From Caballeronia sp. SEWSISQ10-4 2 (GTDB taxonomy: Bacteria; Pseudomonadota; Gammaproteobacteria; Burkholderiales; Burkholderiaceae): 64,000 bases of DNA. Positions 17,016 through 23,799 of this stretch are shown in pieces; position 1 is the first letter of the stretch, and each line of letters begins with the position of its first letter. A model generated the notes under the pieces. The model was not told the origin of the DNA. It saw nothing but the letters and a program-made list of their open reading frames with translations, and ran no database searches. Location: contig NZ_JALPRJ010000028.1 of the NCBI RefSeq assembly GCF_030464885.1, positions 1 through 64,000 of the forward strand. Direction: 5' to 3'. The translations under genes were made by a program, and so were the position numbers.

Positions 17016-17385
17016 TTTCTTGCCCGATGCCGCCGGCCGCCTTCGTGGCAACCTCCGTCGGCGCGCATCCGGGTTTGACTTGGGTGTGATTGCATCTCTC
17101 GTTCTTGCGTTGTCTGGCGCGGCCGAAGCCTCACCCACGACATACACGGTCGTGATCGAGCAGATGCGCTTCAATCCACCGGCTCTGACTGTGCGGCGCG
17201 GCGATCACGTGAGATGGGTTAACAAGGATCCGTTTCCTCACACCGCGAGCGCAAACTCGAAGGCATTCGATTCGCGCAGCATCGCACCGGACGCATCCTG
17301 GACTTATGTTGCTGGCCAGCCAGGCAATTATCCGTACCGCTGCGGCTTTCACCCGACGATGGGTGGGACACTGACCGTCCAATGA
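17008..17385 (+). CDS. Periplasmic cupredoxin (blue copper-like protein)
   Basis: 125 residues from the GTG at 17008, which overlaps the DUF4142 stop and has GGGGA ahead. A membrane/signal segment (LGVIASLVLALSGAAEA) ends near residue 43. The cupredoxin fold follows, with copper ligands visible as His78 (PFPHTAS), Cys112, His115 and Met118 (CGFHPTMGG). VRRGDHVRWVNKD is the usual strand before the first ligand. It should bind copper and shuttle electrons or buffer copper in the periplasm. Context with DUF4142 and an ECF sigma gene is repeated in other Burkholderiales as far as I recall. Confidence 0.9.
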   Translation: MHDFLPDAAGRLRGNLRRRASGFDLGVIASLVLALSGAAEASPTTYTVVIEQMRFNPPALTVRRGDHVRWVNKDPFPHTASANSKAFDSRSIAPDASWTYVAGQPGNYPYRCGFHPTMGGTLTVQ

Positions 17386-17405
17386 GCCAGGCTAAAGGGG
17401 ATTCC

Positions 17406-18133
17406 GTGACGCAAACAGCTGAAACATATTCAGTGTCGATCGCGGGCGACGAACTGAAGCTTGCGCGCGGCGCATTGCCGCGGGGGATCGCACGGCGTTC
17501 GAGTTGTTGATGCGCACATACAACCGGCGCCTGTATCGGCTCGCGCGGGCCACGCTGGGCAACGACACGGAGGCGGAGGACGCGCTGCAGGAAGCTCATC
17601 TGTCGGCCTACAAGAGGATCAGTCAGTTCCGCGGCGACGCCGCTCTCCTGACGTGGTTATCGCGGCTGGTCCTCAATGAATGCTTCGGCCGCTTGCGAAA
17701 GGAGGCCCGTCGCCAGAATGTGATCCCGATGGTTCATTTGAACACCCTCGCCGATACTGACATCGATGCCATGACTGCAAACGACTCCGACCCGCCAGAC
17801 AAGGCTGCAGCACGCGCCGAGATGCGTGCGCTGCTCGAGCGCAAACTGGACCAGTTGCCAGAAGTCTTTCGCACGGTATTCGTTCTGCGCTCAGTCGAGG
17901 AACTTAGTATCGTGGAGACCGCGCAGTGCCTCCATATTTCCGAAGCAACCGTTCGCACCAGGCATTTTCGCGCAAGGAGTTTGCTGCGTGAATCGTTGGC
18001 GCAAGCGATCGATCTTGCCGAGCGCGATGTGTTCGAGTTTGGCGGCGCTCACTGTAACCGCGTGGTTGCGAACGTACTGAGGCGTTTGACGGATGAAGAT
18101 CGCCGGGGCAGCGACGGGCATGAACCGCCTTGA
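17406..18133 (+). pseudogene. ECF-type sigma factor with a frameshift near its N-terminus
   Basis: A GTG at 17406 with AAAGGGG ahead starts a frame that reads VTQTAETYSVSIAGDELKLAR and then closes at a stop after 34 codons. The rest lies in another frame: RRIAAGDRTAFELLM then YNRRLYRLARATL (sigma region 2), DALQEAHLSAYKRISQFRG, and a region 4 helix-turn-helix with IVETAQCLHISEATVRTRHFRAR. Removing two bases from GCGCGCGG at 17463-17470 joins the halves into LKLARRIAAGDR, a normal ECF start. This is a dinucleotide slip, a sequencing error or a real mutation. If translation started at TTG 17504, 209 residues would result but region 2 would be trimmed. It would otherwise control this operon. Confidence 0.8.
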
Positions 18134-18187
18134 CCGGACGTTGCCTTCACGGGCAATCGGGCAATATCGCCCTGCGTTGGGGGATCT

Positions 18188-18577
18188 GTGAGCAAGACTA
18201 TCCCTTGTCCGACGCGCAAGTGGGCAGTCCGGATCCGCCACATCTGGATAGTCTTCGGGATTGTAGTGCTGGTGGTGAATTCAAGCGCACAGACAATTGC
18301 GATCAGGGGGGTGTCCGGTACCTACGGGCAGAACTGCGGGGGACAACGCGGCAACGCAACACCCGATCTCGAGACCCAATGCAACGGGCGAGACACGTGC
18401 GAATATCGCATTGACAGGAGAACGGTTGGGGACCCCGCTGCGGGTTGCCCGAAGGACTTTATTGCAGAGTGGCGCTGCGGCGAAACCGAGGTCCATATCG
18501 CTATGCTCAGCCCCGAGGTTGGGCCAGACGACACACTTGTGCTGAGCTGTGTCGGCCAGACGGGCGCTGGAAAATAA
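18188..18577 (+). CDS. Secreted cysteine-rich protein resembling SUEL-type lectins
   Basis: 129 residues from a GTG at 18188 with GGGGGA upstream. Residues 15-36 (HIWIVFGIVVLVVNSSAQ) form a signal peptide. The exported part has six cysteines and the order YGQNC, CNGRDTCEY, VGDPAAGCPKDF, AEWRC, LSC. This follows the galactose/rhamnose-binding SUEL lectin domain, with its YG, DPC-like and final Cys positions, but the match is only by eye. It sits directly after the ECF sigma gene and may be its target. Other possibilities are an inhibitor or an adhesin. Confidence 0.6.
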   Translation: MSKTIPCPTRKWAVRIRHIWIVFGIVVLVVNSSAQTIAIRGVSGTYGQNCGGQRGNATPDLETQCNGRDTCEYRIDRRTVGDPAAGCPKDFIAEWRCGETEVHIAMLSPEVGPDDTLVLSCVGQTGAGK

Positions 18578-18749
18578 ATGCCGCAGGCCTCGCCGGGATC
18601 GTCAAGGCTTGGGTCCCGCAGTAGTGGAATGGCTGCCGCGAATTTCCGCGCAGCGTGGTCCGACGTCCCCGCGCTCCTTCGCGCTCCTCCGTAATCCTCA
18701 GGCAGACTGTGGCGCTGCAAGCGTGGGTCGACGCCGCGCACAGTCATAG

Positions 18750-18766
18750 TGCAATGCATCATTGCA
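18750..18766. promoter_or_regulatory. Possible NtrC-type enhancer
   Basis: TGCAATG-CAT-CATTGCA is a perfect palindrome with the TGCA-N9-TGCA frame of NtrC sites (TGCACC-N5-GGTGCA), although the inner bases differ. It is about 207 bp upstream of the -24 element at 18973, a usable enhancer distance. Confidence 0.35.
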
Positions 18767-18972
18767 TCGCACCAACTCAGGTCGCAAATCCGTGTTCAGC
18801 CGCGAGCGACAAACCATCGCCTGCGGTGCGATGAACCTATCGGCTTTTATCAAATTCGACGATCAGGCGATACGTCGTTGAATCGCCGAGCCCCACGGGA
18901 CGGACTAAAAGCCGATTGGCACAACGTTGGAGCGTGCCCAAGAGACTACTGATGATCCGCGTCATGCGGATT

Positions 18973-18988
18973 TGGCACGGCTATTGCA
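18973..18988 (+). promoter_or_regulatory. Consensus sigma-54 promoter
   Basis: TGGCACG-GCTA-TTGCA matches the -24/-12 consensus at every position, including spacing. Transcription should start near 19000, giving a leader of about 220 bases before the sensor gene at 19223. Sigma-54 and nitrate transport together suggest NtrC-controlled nitrate assimilation. Confidence 0.88.
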
Positions 18989-19000
18989 TTGGTTCGGACC

Positions 19001-19078
19001 GGGGCCAACGGAGGCCTCAGCGTATTGAATCCTCTCCGGCCACTCGTGTTGAGCGGCCTGCAGGGACAACGGCGTCCC
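19001..19078 (+). promoter_or_regulatory. ANTAR-type antitermination target, two hexaloop hairpins
   Basis: Hairpin P1 is GGGGCC (19001-19006), loop AACGGA, GGCCTC (19013-19018), with one G-U pair. Hairpin P2 is GGGAC (19063-19067), loop AACGGC, GTCCC (19074-19078). Both loops have A at position 1 and G at position 4, the hallmark of RNAs bound by ANTAR proteins such as NasR, NasT and AmiR. P2's 3' arm is also part of the terminator stem that follows, so the two structures exclude each other. Confidence 0.82.
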
Positions 19079-19139
19079 GAGTGTCAACTGTGCGACCGAG
19101 TAATCGGGGCATGGTTGACGCTCGGGGCGCTTTTTTTTT
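19072..19139 (+). terminator. Leader intrinsic terminator
   Basis: Bases 19072-19088 pair with 19114-19130 in a 17-bp stem with two G-U pairs; the core is CCGAGTGTCAAC against GTTGACGCTCGG. Nine Ts follow immediately (19131-19139). It precedes, rather than follows, a gene, so it acts as an attenuator and would be prevented when P2 is stabilised. Confidence 0.88.
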
Positions 19140-19222
19140 GCGCGCTCGATCAACCATTGCGAACCTCGTCCTGGTTCACCTTTTGCGATCGGGTCAACGG
19201 TCTCGGGATATCGGCCTTACCC

Positions 19223-19948
19223 ATGAAACAGTGGACACACTCAAGTCGCGCAGAAGTCTCGGCGCAGACCATCGGACAGCTCATCAATCTGTCGGGGAGG
19301 CAACGCATGCTCTCGCAGCGCATCGTTCTGCATGTGCTGCTCGCATCATACGGCGATGACGCCGCACTGATAGTTGTCAAGGACTGCCTAGCCACGTTTG
19401 CGCAAACGCACGCCGACCTGGTGAGCGGCGATGGTCCGTTGACAGGCGTATTTTCGGACGCCCTGCGTCAGCTCTACTTCGGCAATCGACACGCAGACGA
19501 GAGCATCCAGCGATTTATCGCGCAAGCGAATCAAGCTGTGTCGTGTCTCGAGTCGGGCATGACGGACGGACGCGAGAAGACCGACGCGCTTGTTGTTCAG
19601 GCCACGCCGCTGCTCGAACTCCTGCAGGAAATCACGCTCGCCTATCAACAGGAGATGCGCAGCATCGAGACTGCGTCGCTCAAGCGTCAGAGCGACATTG
19701 CTGAGCAGCTCGGGCATATCTCCATGCAGGCCAACATCGTGGCCCTCAATGCGCGCATCGCAGCCGCGCGTGCGGGGCAATTCGGCCGGGAATTCGCGGT
19801 GATCACCACGGTACTCGCCGACATCATCAAGGAGATGGACCAGTTGATCCACAGCGTTGTCAACACGCGTAGCGCCAACGAGGCGCCGCCGCGAGGCAGC
19901 GTTCCCGCACAAGGTCGGCACGTCCGTGCCGATCGTGCTTTTCAATAG
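19223..19948 (+). CDS. Soluble PilJ/NarX-type nitrate sensor fused to a short MCP signalling segment
   Basis: 241 residues from the ATG at 19223. Residues 18-34 (IGQLINLSGRQRMLSQR) match the P-box-like motif of type IV pili chemotaxis/nitrate-sensing (PilJ, NIT/NarX-like) domains. The C-terminal part (about 165-225) has the tip of a chemoreceptor, QANIVALNARIAAARAGQFG, followed by GREFAVITTVLADIIKEM, but the long coiled coil, HAMP domain and transmembrane helices are absent. It is probably a cytoplasmic protein that senses nitrate/nitrite and signals through protein contact. The NarK-type transporter gene starts 24 bp later, in the same sigma-54 transcript. Confidence 0.78.
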   Translation: MKQWTHSSRAEVSAQTIGQLINLSGRQRMLSQRIVLHVLLASYGDDAALIVVKDCLATFAQTHADLVSGDGPLTGVFSDALRQLYFGNRHADESIQRFIAQANQAVSCLESGMTDGREKTDALVVQATPLLELLQEITLAYQQEMRSIETASLKRQSDIAEQLGHISMQANIVALNARIAAARAGQFGREFAVITTVLADIIKEMDQLIHSVVNTRSANEAPPRGSVPAQGRHVRADRAFQ

Positions 19949-19971
19949 CCTTCGCCCCATGAGAGAGACCC

Positions 19972-21372
19972 ATGAAAAACCTGCTGAATTCTCTATCGAG
20001 CGGTAACTGGCGCGCGTTGCTCGCGTGCTTCCTCTACTTCGATACCGGTTTCACCGTGTGGGTAATGTTCGGGCCGCTCGCGCCGTTCATCCACAAGGAT
20101 ATCGCGATGTCTCCCGCCGAACTGGGCTTCCTGGTTGCGGTTCCGGTGCTTGGTGCGGCCATCCTGCGAGTCACGCTCGGCAATCTGTACCAGGCTTACG
20201 ACGGCCGGCGCGTCGCGTTGTTGGGTATCGCGCTGTCGGCTTTGCCTTCTGTCATCTTGCTGCTGTTGCCGTCTGTCCCGTCCTATACGCTGCTGCTCGT
20301 GCTCGGGGTGTTCCTCGGCGTGGGTGGTGCAAGCTTCGCCGTCGCGCTACCGATGGCCGGAAGCAACTATCCACCCAAGGTGCAGGGTCTCGTGCTCGGG
20401 CTAGCCGCCGCGGGCAATATCGGCGCGGTGCTGGACGGATTTATGTTCCCGGGCCTCGCAGAGCATTTCGGCTGGGCGAAAGCGACGGGCGCGGCGTTGC
20501 CGTTGCTAGCGTTGGCGGCTACAGCGCTGATCTTTTGGGCGAAGGATCTGGGATCCAAGTCGGGTAGTGCGCCGCAAGCTTTTCTCAGCTTCTGCATTAC
20601 GCTTGTTGGTCTCGTCGCGCTCGTGCTCGCAGTGCATTCGGGCATTTTCGGCGCGGGCAAAACCGGCGTGTTGCTGCTTCCGGTACTGGGTGCGCTACTG
20701 GCCATCGCGGTATTGCCGAAGCATTACCGCAGCGTGCTGGTAGAAGGGGATACCTGGGTTGTGATGCTGGTCTATAGCATCACTTTCGGCGGCTTCGTCG
20801 GTATGTCGTCCTATGTGACTACGTTGCTGATTTCGCTGTATCAACTGCCGAAACTCGAAGCCGGTCTTTTCATGTCGCTGCTCGCATTCATCGGCGCGCT
20901 GGTGCGTCCGATCGGCGGTCTGATCGCAGACCGGATTTCCGGCGTGCGCGCGCTCGTCCTGCTGCTCGCCGCAATCTCCGCGTGCGACTTTACGTTCGCC
21001 GCGTGGATGCCGCCGCTGCCGGCCGGGATTGCACTGCTGGTGGCCACCTACATGTGCTTCGGGCTCGGCAACGGGGCGACCTTCCAGCTCGTGCCGCAAC
21101 GCTGGAAGGGCAAGACCGGGCTGATGTCCGGCATCATTGGCGCAGCCGGCGGGATCGGAGGATTTTATCTGCCGGTTATCATGGGGATAGCTAAGGAAAG
21201 CACCGGTAGCTATCAGATGGGTTTCGCTACCTTCGGCGGGTTGTCGGCCATCGCGTTCGCGCTGGTGGTTTTGCATCGCACCCGCTGGTTGGAATGGGCG
21301 CTGCCCAAGGAGAGTCCAGTCGTTTCGGACGCGATGCAGCCTGCAGGTGTGCGTGTGGACAGCGGTGCCTGA
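19972..21372 (+). CDS. Nitrate/nitrite MFS transporter, NarK/NasA type
   Basis: 466 residues and about 12 membrane helices. The start FLYFDTGFTVWVMFGPLAPF and the helix-5 signature GGASFAVALPMAGSNYPPK, followed by GLVLGLAAAGNIGAVLDG, are the nitrate/nitrite porter hallmarks; a second glycine-rich segment (GIIGAAGGIGGFYLPVIMG) is near residue 390. It should import nitrate or exchange it for nitrite at the inner membrane. It is co-transcribed with the sensor gene under the sigma-54/antitermination leader, the pattern of nitrate assimilation. No nitrate or nitrite reductase gene lies in the window. Confidence 0.88.
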   Translation: MKNLLNSLSSGNWRALLACFLYFDTGFTVWVMFGPLAPFIHKDIAMSPAELGFLVAVPVLGAAILRVTLGNLYQAYDGRRVALLGIALSALPSVILLLLPSVPSYTLLLVLGVFLGVGGASFAVALPMAGSNYPPKVQGLVLGLAAAGNIGAVLDGFMFPGLAEHFGWAKATGAALPLLALAATALIFWAKDLGSKSGSAPQAFLSFCITLVGLVALVLAVHSGIFGAGKTGVLLLPVLGALLAIAVLPKHYRSVLVEGDTWVVMLVYSITFGGFVGMSSYVTTLLISLYQLPKLEAGLFMSLLAFIGALVRPIGGLIADRISGVRALVLLLAAISACDFTFAAWMPPLPAGIALLVATYMCFGLGNGATFQLVPQRWKGKTGLMSGIIGAAGGIGGFYLPVIMGIAKESTGSYQMGFATFGGLSAIAFALVVLHRTRWLEWALPKESPVVSDAMQPAGVRVDSGA

Positions 21373-22344
21373 GATGAATCGAGCGGGTGCGTTCGCTCGC
21401 TTCACGCTTGATGTGTGCGTCTCGCCCCCGTGGGCTTGCGGTTGCCTCTGTATGCCGGGGTTCATCGCGAAATTTGCGAGATGTCATGGCCATGCGACTG
21501 GTAAACGGCCAGTTGCATGGCCAGTAGGTCAAAGGGAGCATGCATTTGTATGTTGAAGAAGCTTCGAACCATGATAATCGGAAGTGATCCGGGCGGCAGT
21601 TTCCTGGGCCGTAAAAGTGCCGGCAAGGTCGGTCCGTCAAACTCCGGCTCGGATGACGACGGACTCCGGCGACATACGGCGGACCTCCGCCCCGCACGCC
21701 TGCGGGAAAGAAGGCAGCACAGACGTTCGCGGTGCCGCCTCGTTACTAACGCAGCGAGACGCGAGCAGGGGTGCGCTTAACACCTGGTGTGCGAAAGCTG
21801 AGGGGTGTTCGCATCGACGATGCCGCACACGCATCCGCGTCGGACACGAGGGAGTCGGTTTTGCTTTCGCCCGGTCGTTGCACATTTCGGCTACTCGATG
21901 TCGTCCACCTTTGGTATCGAAGACGACCTGGCGCTCTCGCCGAATAGCTTGTGCAGGCGGTAACGATCCCGAGGTATGCGGCAGGTCGCCGCCATCACTC
22001 ACCTCTACGAGACAAGGCGCCGCACTCTTCGCAGGGTTCTTCAAAGAACGCCTGCCCGGGCTTAAGCGCTCTGGTGGACATTGACCGCATAGTGTTGGCA
22101 GGGTGGCGGGGACGTTGCCATTGCTGTCGAAAAGACACAGCTTGTCTTGTGCTGCCGATCGCTGATAGGCTGAGTCCGGCCACAAGGAGAGTCGAGAACG
22201 CCGTCCGGCTTCAGCATGGGAAACATCGCTTTCCCATGGTCGCTGAATAGCGTGTCGCCGGCTTCGTCAGCTTGTAGCCGTATGTGCCGCATTGACTGGT
22301 GATCGCGGTCATAATGAGATTCCTCGACGAGAAAGGAGACGGCC
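21373..22344. other. Large unassigned intergenic region
   Basis: The 972 bp after the NarK-type gene contain a long inverted repeat (21487-21523) and several frames on both strands (for example 21584-22084 plus and 21637-22185 minus) whose predicted proteins are arginine/proline/serine-rich, without conserved motifs or good starts. I read it as non-coding or decayed sequence. Confidence 0.5.
21487..21523. terminator. 15-bp inverted repeat downstream of the NarK-type gene
   Basis: TGGCCATGCGACTGG (21487-21501) pairs with CCAGTTGCATGGCCA (21509-21523) with one G-U pair and a 7-base loop. It lies 115 bp past the transporter stop. The lack of a T-tract makes it either a transcript-stabilising or factor-assisted terminator, or a protein-binding palindrome. 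Confidence 0.5.
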
Positions 22345-22617
22345 ATGCATCAAGACATTGAAGTTGGCGACCACCTTCTGGCTATAAACGTCGAGCAAAA
22401 ATGCGACCCCGCTGACGAAGCAAGAGTGATTGGTTTTAATGTCCGCGTGATCGTGACTCGCCATGATGGAACGCCGGTTCGAGGCTCGACACATGCGGAA
22501 GATTCCGGAGAATTGACCGGTGATCACGGGCCATACCCCACGATGGCGGATGCCATTGCTCACGGCGAGGCATGGGGTAGACACTTCGTCGCTCGCATAC
22601 TGGGCGGGGCGGTCTGA
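22345..22617 (+). CDS. Small hypothetical protein (90 aa)
   Basis: The start has AAAGGAG seven bases upstream. The 90-residue product begins MHQDIEVGDHLLAINVEQKC and ends AHGEAWGRHFVARILGGAV; it has no signal peptide or membrane segment and looks like a compact alpha/beta protein with acidic and histidine residues. A helix-like TMADAIAHGEAWGRH near the C-terminus resembles the tails of small cytoplasmic proteins annotated as hypothetical in Burkholderia. The gene at 22653 starts 36 bp downstream and shares the ending style, so they probably form a pair. Confidence 0.65.
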   Translation: MHQDIEVGDHLLAINVEQKCDPADEARVIGFNVRVIVTRHDGTPVRGSTHAEDSGELTGDHGPYPTMADAIAHGEAWGRHFVARILGGAV

Positions 22618-22652
22618 TTCCCGGTTCCGCGATCCTGATGTTGGAGGTGTCC

Positions 22653-22907
22653 ATGTGGGAAAAAATAGACTACAAGGGATTTGAGATCTGGGTGCTGCCG
22701 ATCCTCGCATACGGACCTCCGGCGCCAGATACCCCTTACCACTACAACGGGTATGTATGCCGTCCTGGCGCTGATCTGCATCATGCCGGGCAGCGCACGC
22801 AGTTTTATGAGCTTGGCGACGTCTTTCAGACCGAAGCAGAGGCTCTTGATGCGGCCTATCGCGCAGGGCGCGACATCGTCGATACATCGATCGCAACGGC
22901 TGAATAG
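22653..22907 (+). CDS. Small hypothetical protein (84 aa)
   Basis: 84 residues from the ATG at 22653, with GGAGG five bases upstream. The product starts MWEKIDYKGFEIWVLPILAY and has a C-terminal helix (FQTEAEALDAAYRAGRDIVD). The 'tail helix with A..A.RxGR' layout resembles a family of about 90-residue Burkholderia proteins that begin with a strand-rich 'YKGFEI' segment and have no assigned function. The preceding gene at 22345 is in the same transcript. No function can be given. Confidence 0.65.
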   Translation: MWEKIDYKGFEIWVLPILAYGPPAPDTPYHYNGYVCRPGADLHHAGQRTQFYELGDVFQTEAEALDAAYRAGRDIVDTSIATAE

Positions 22908-22990
22908 TAGCGTCGATCCCGTGAGCGATTGAATCCGCCCCGCGCTTGCTTGCGATGAAGTCCGACCTTGAAAGCGGAGCCGCAACCACG

Positions 22991-23656
22991 CTAGAGCCGA
23001 CCGGCTTCCATGAGGGCCAGCACCTGGATAGCCGCGTGGCGGGCACATGAGGCAATCTCATCGTCGCTGGCACTTGTCACGCCGAATAACGCATCGTCGA
23101 AAAGCGCGGCTTTAAGTAGTGCCGCGAAGGTTGCTGCAGCGCCGTACTTGTCTTTTACTTTCCAGCCTGTGACAGGCAGCCATCGGTCAAGATAGCTCGC
23201 GAATAGCGCATCGCGCGTACCCGTAATCTGTTCGCGATAACGGCGAGCGAGTTCGGGGAAGCGAGGGGCATCGCGGGTCACGACGCGATACAGGGCCAAC
23301 TGCTCTTCCGAAAGCGCGTGCCGAAGATATTCGCTGCCCGCGATCGGCAACGCGACGGGCGGGGGGGCGCTGAACCAGTCAGGCTCGTCAGTCCCGGCGA
23401 GTCCAGTCGCGGAAACGGGCTGCGTGCCGGGCGTCGAGCAGGCCGCCTCCATCACCGCACTGAACAGATCGTCCTTGCTCTCGAAGTGGCGATATAGCGT
23501 CTTGATCGATACGCCAGCTTCCTCGGCAATGCGGTTGACCGAGCTTTCCGCATAGCCGTTCTCCAGGAAGGCCCGCAGCGCAGCGTCGACAATCATCGCT
23601 CGCTTGCGCGACATCAGTGCGGCCTTCGGGTTGTCATCCGACCAGGTCTTGACCAT
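22991..23656 (-). CDS. TetR-family repressor
   Basis: 221 residues. The N-terminal helix-turn-helix is MIVDAALRAFLENGYAESSVN then RIAEEAGVSIKTLYRHFESKDDLFSAV (about 20-68); the C-terminal part is a variable ligand domain. It is divergent from the flavin oxidoreductase gene and the 143-bp gap between them holds a perfect 11-6-11 palindrome (23712-23739). By analogy with NemR-NemA-type pairs it should repress both genes and release on an electrophile or quinone. The ATG start at 23656 has a plausible AAGAGGG upstream on the minus strand. Confidence 0.92.
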   Translation of the reverse strand: MVKTWSDDNPKAALMSRKRAMIVDAALRAFLENGYAESSVNRIAEEAGVSIKTLYRHFESKDDLFSAVMEAACSTPGTQPVSATGLAGTDEPDWFSAPPPVALPIAGSEYLRHALSEEQLALYRVVTRDAPRFPELARRYREQITGTRDALFASYLDRWLPVTGWKVKDKYGAAATFAALLKAALFDDALFGVTSASDDEIASCARHAAIQVLALMEAGRL

Positions 23657-23711
23657 GTGTGTGTCCCTCTTTTATCTGCTTGACGGATGATACGACAGCG
23701 ATCACTATACA

Positions 23712-23739
23712 ACAAACGACAGCGACTACTGTCGTTTGT
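23712..23739. promoter_or_regulatory. Probable TetR operator
   Basis: ACAAACGACAG (23712-23722) and CTGTCGTTTGT (23729-23739) are perfect inverted arms around a 6-base spacer, in the divergent gap between the TetR gene and the flavin oxidoreductase gene. This is the usual place and geometry for autoregulating TetR repressors. Confidence 0.8.
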
Positions 23740-23799
23740 GCGCCTAGCCGCTCTTTGCCTTATCAGGGGAGGGTTTGGCCTTCATACAATTTTTTCCCG

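Larger units (their letters stand above)
18578..19222 (+). other. Long regulatory region ahead of the nitrate sensor/NarK operon
   Basis: This 645-bp region contains a sigma-54 promoter, a possible NtrC site and an antitermination leader, each listed separately. Between 18578 and 18740 I see nothing. A reading frame that runs through the leader into the sensor gene crosses the terminator hairpin and T9 tract and is not coding. Confidence 0.7.

Noticed and set aside
18989..19222. 78-codon upstream extension of the nitrate sensor gene
   Set aside because: It crosses a leader terminator with a T9 tract and two hairpins; the ATG at 19223 is a better start.
21584..22084. 166-codon frame downstream of the NarK-type gene
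   Set aside because: Low-complexity Arg/Pro product, no ribosome-binding site or known motif, and conflicting frames on the other strand.
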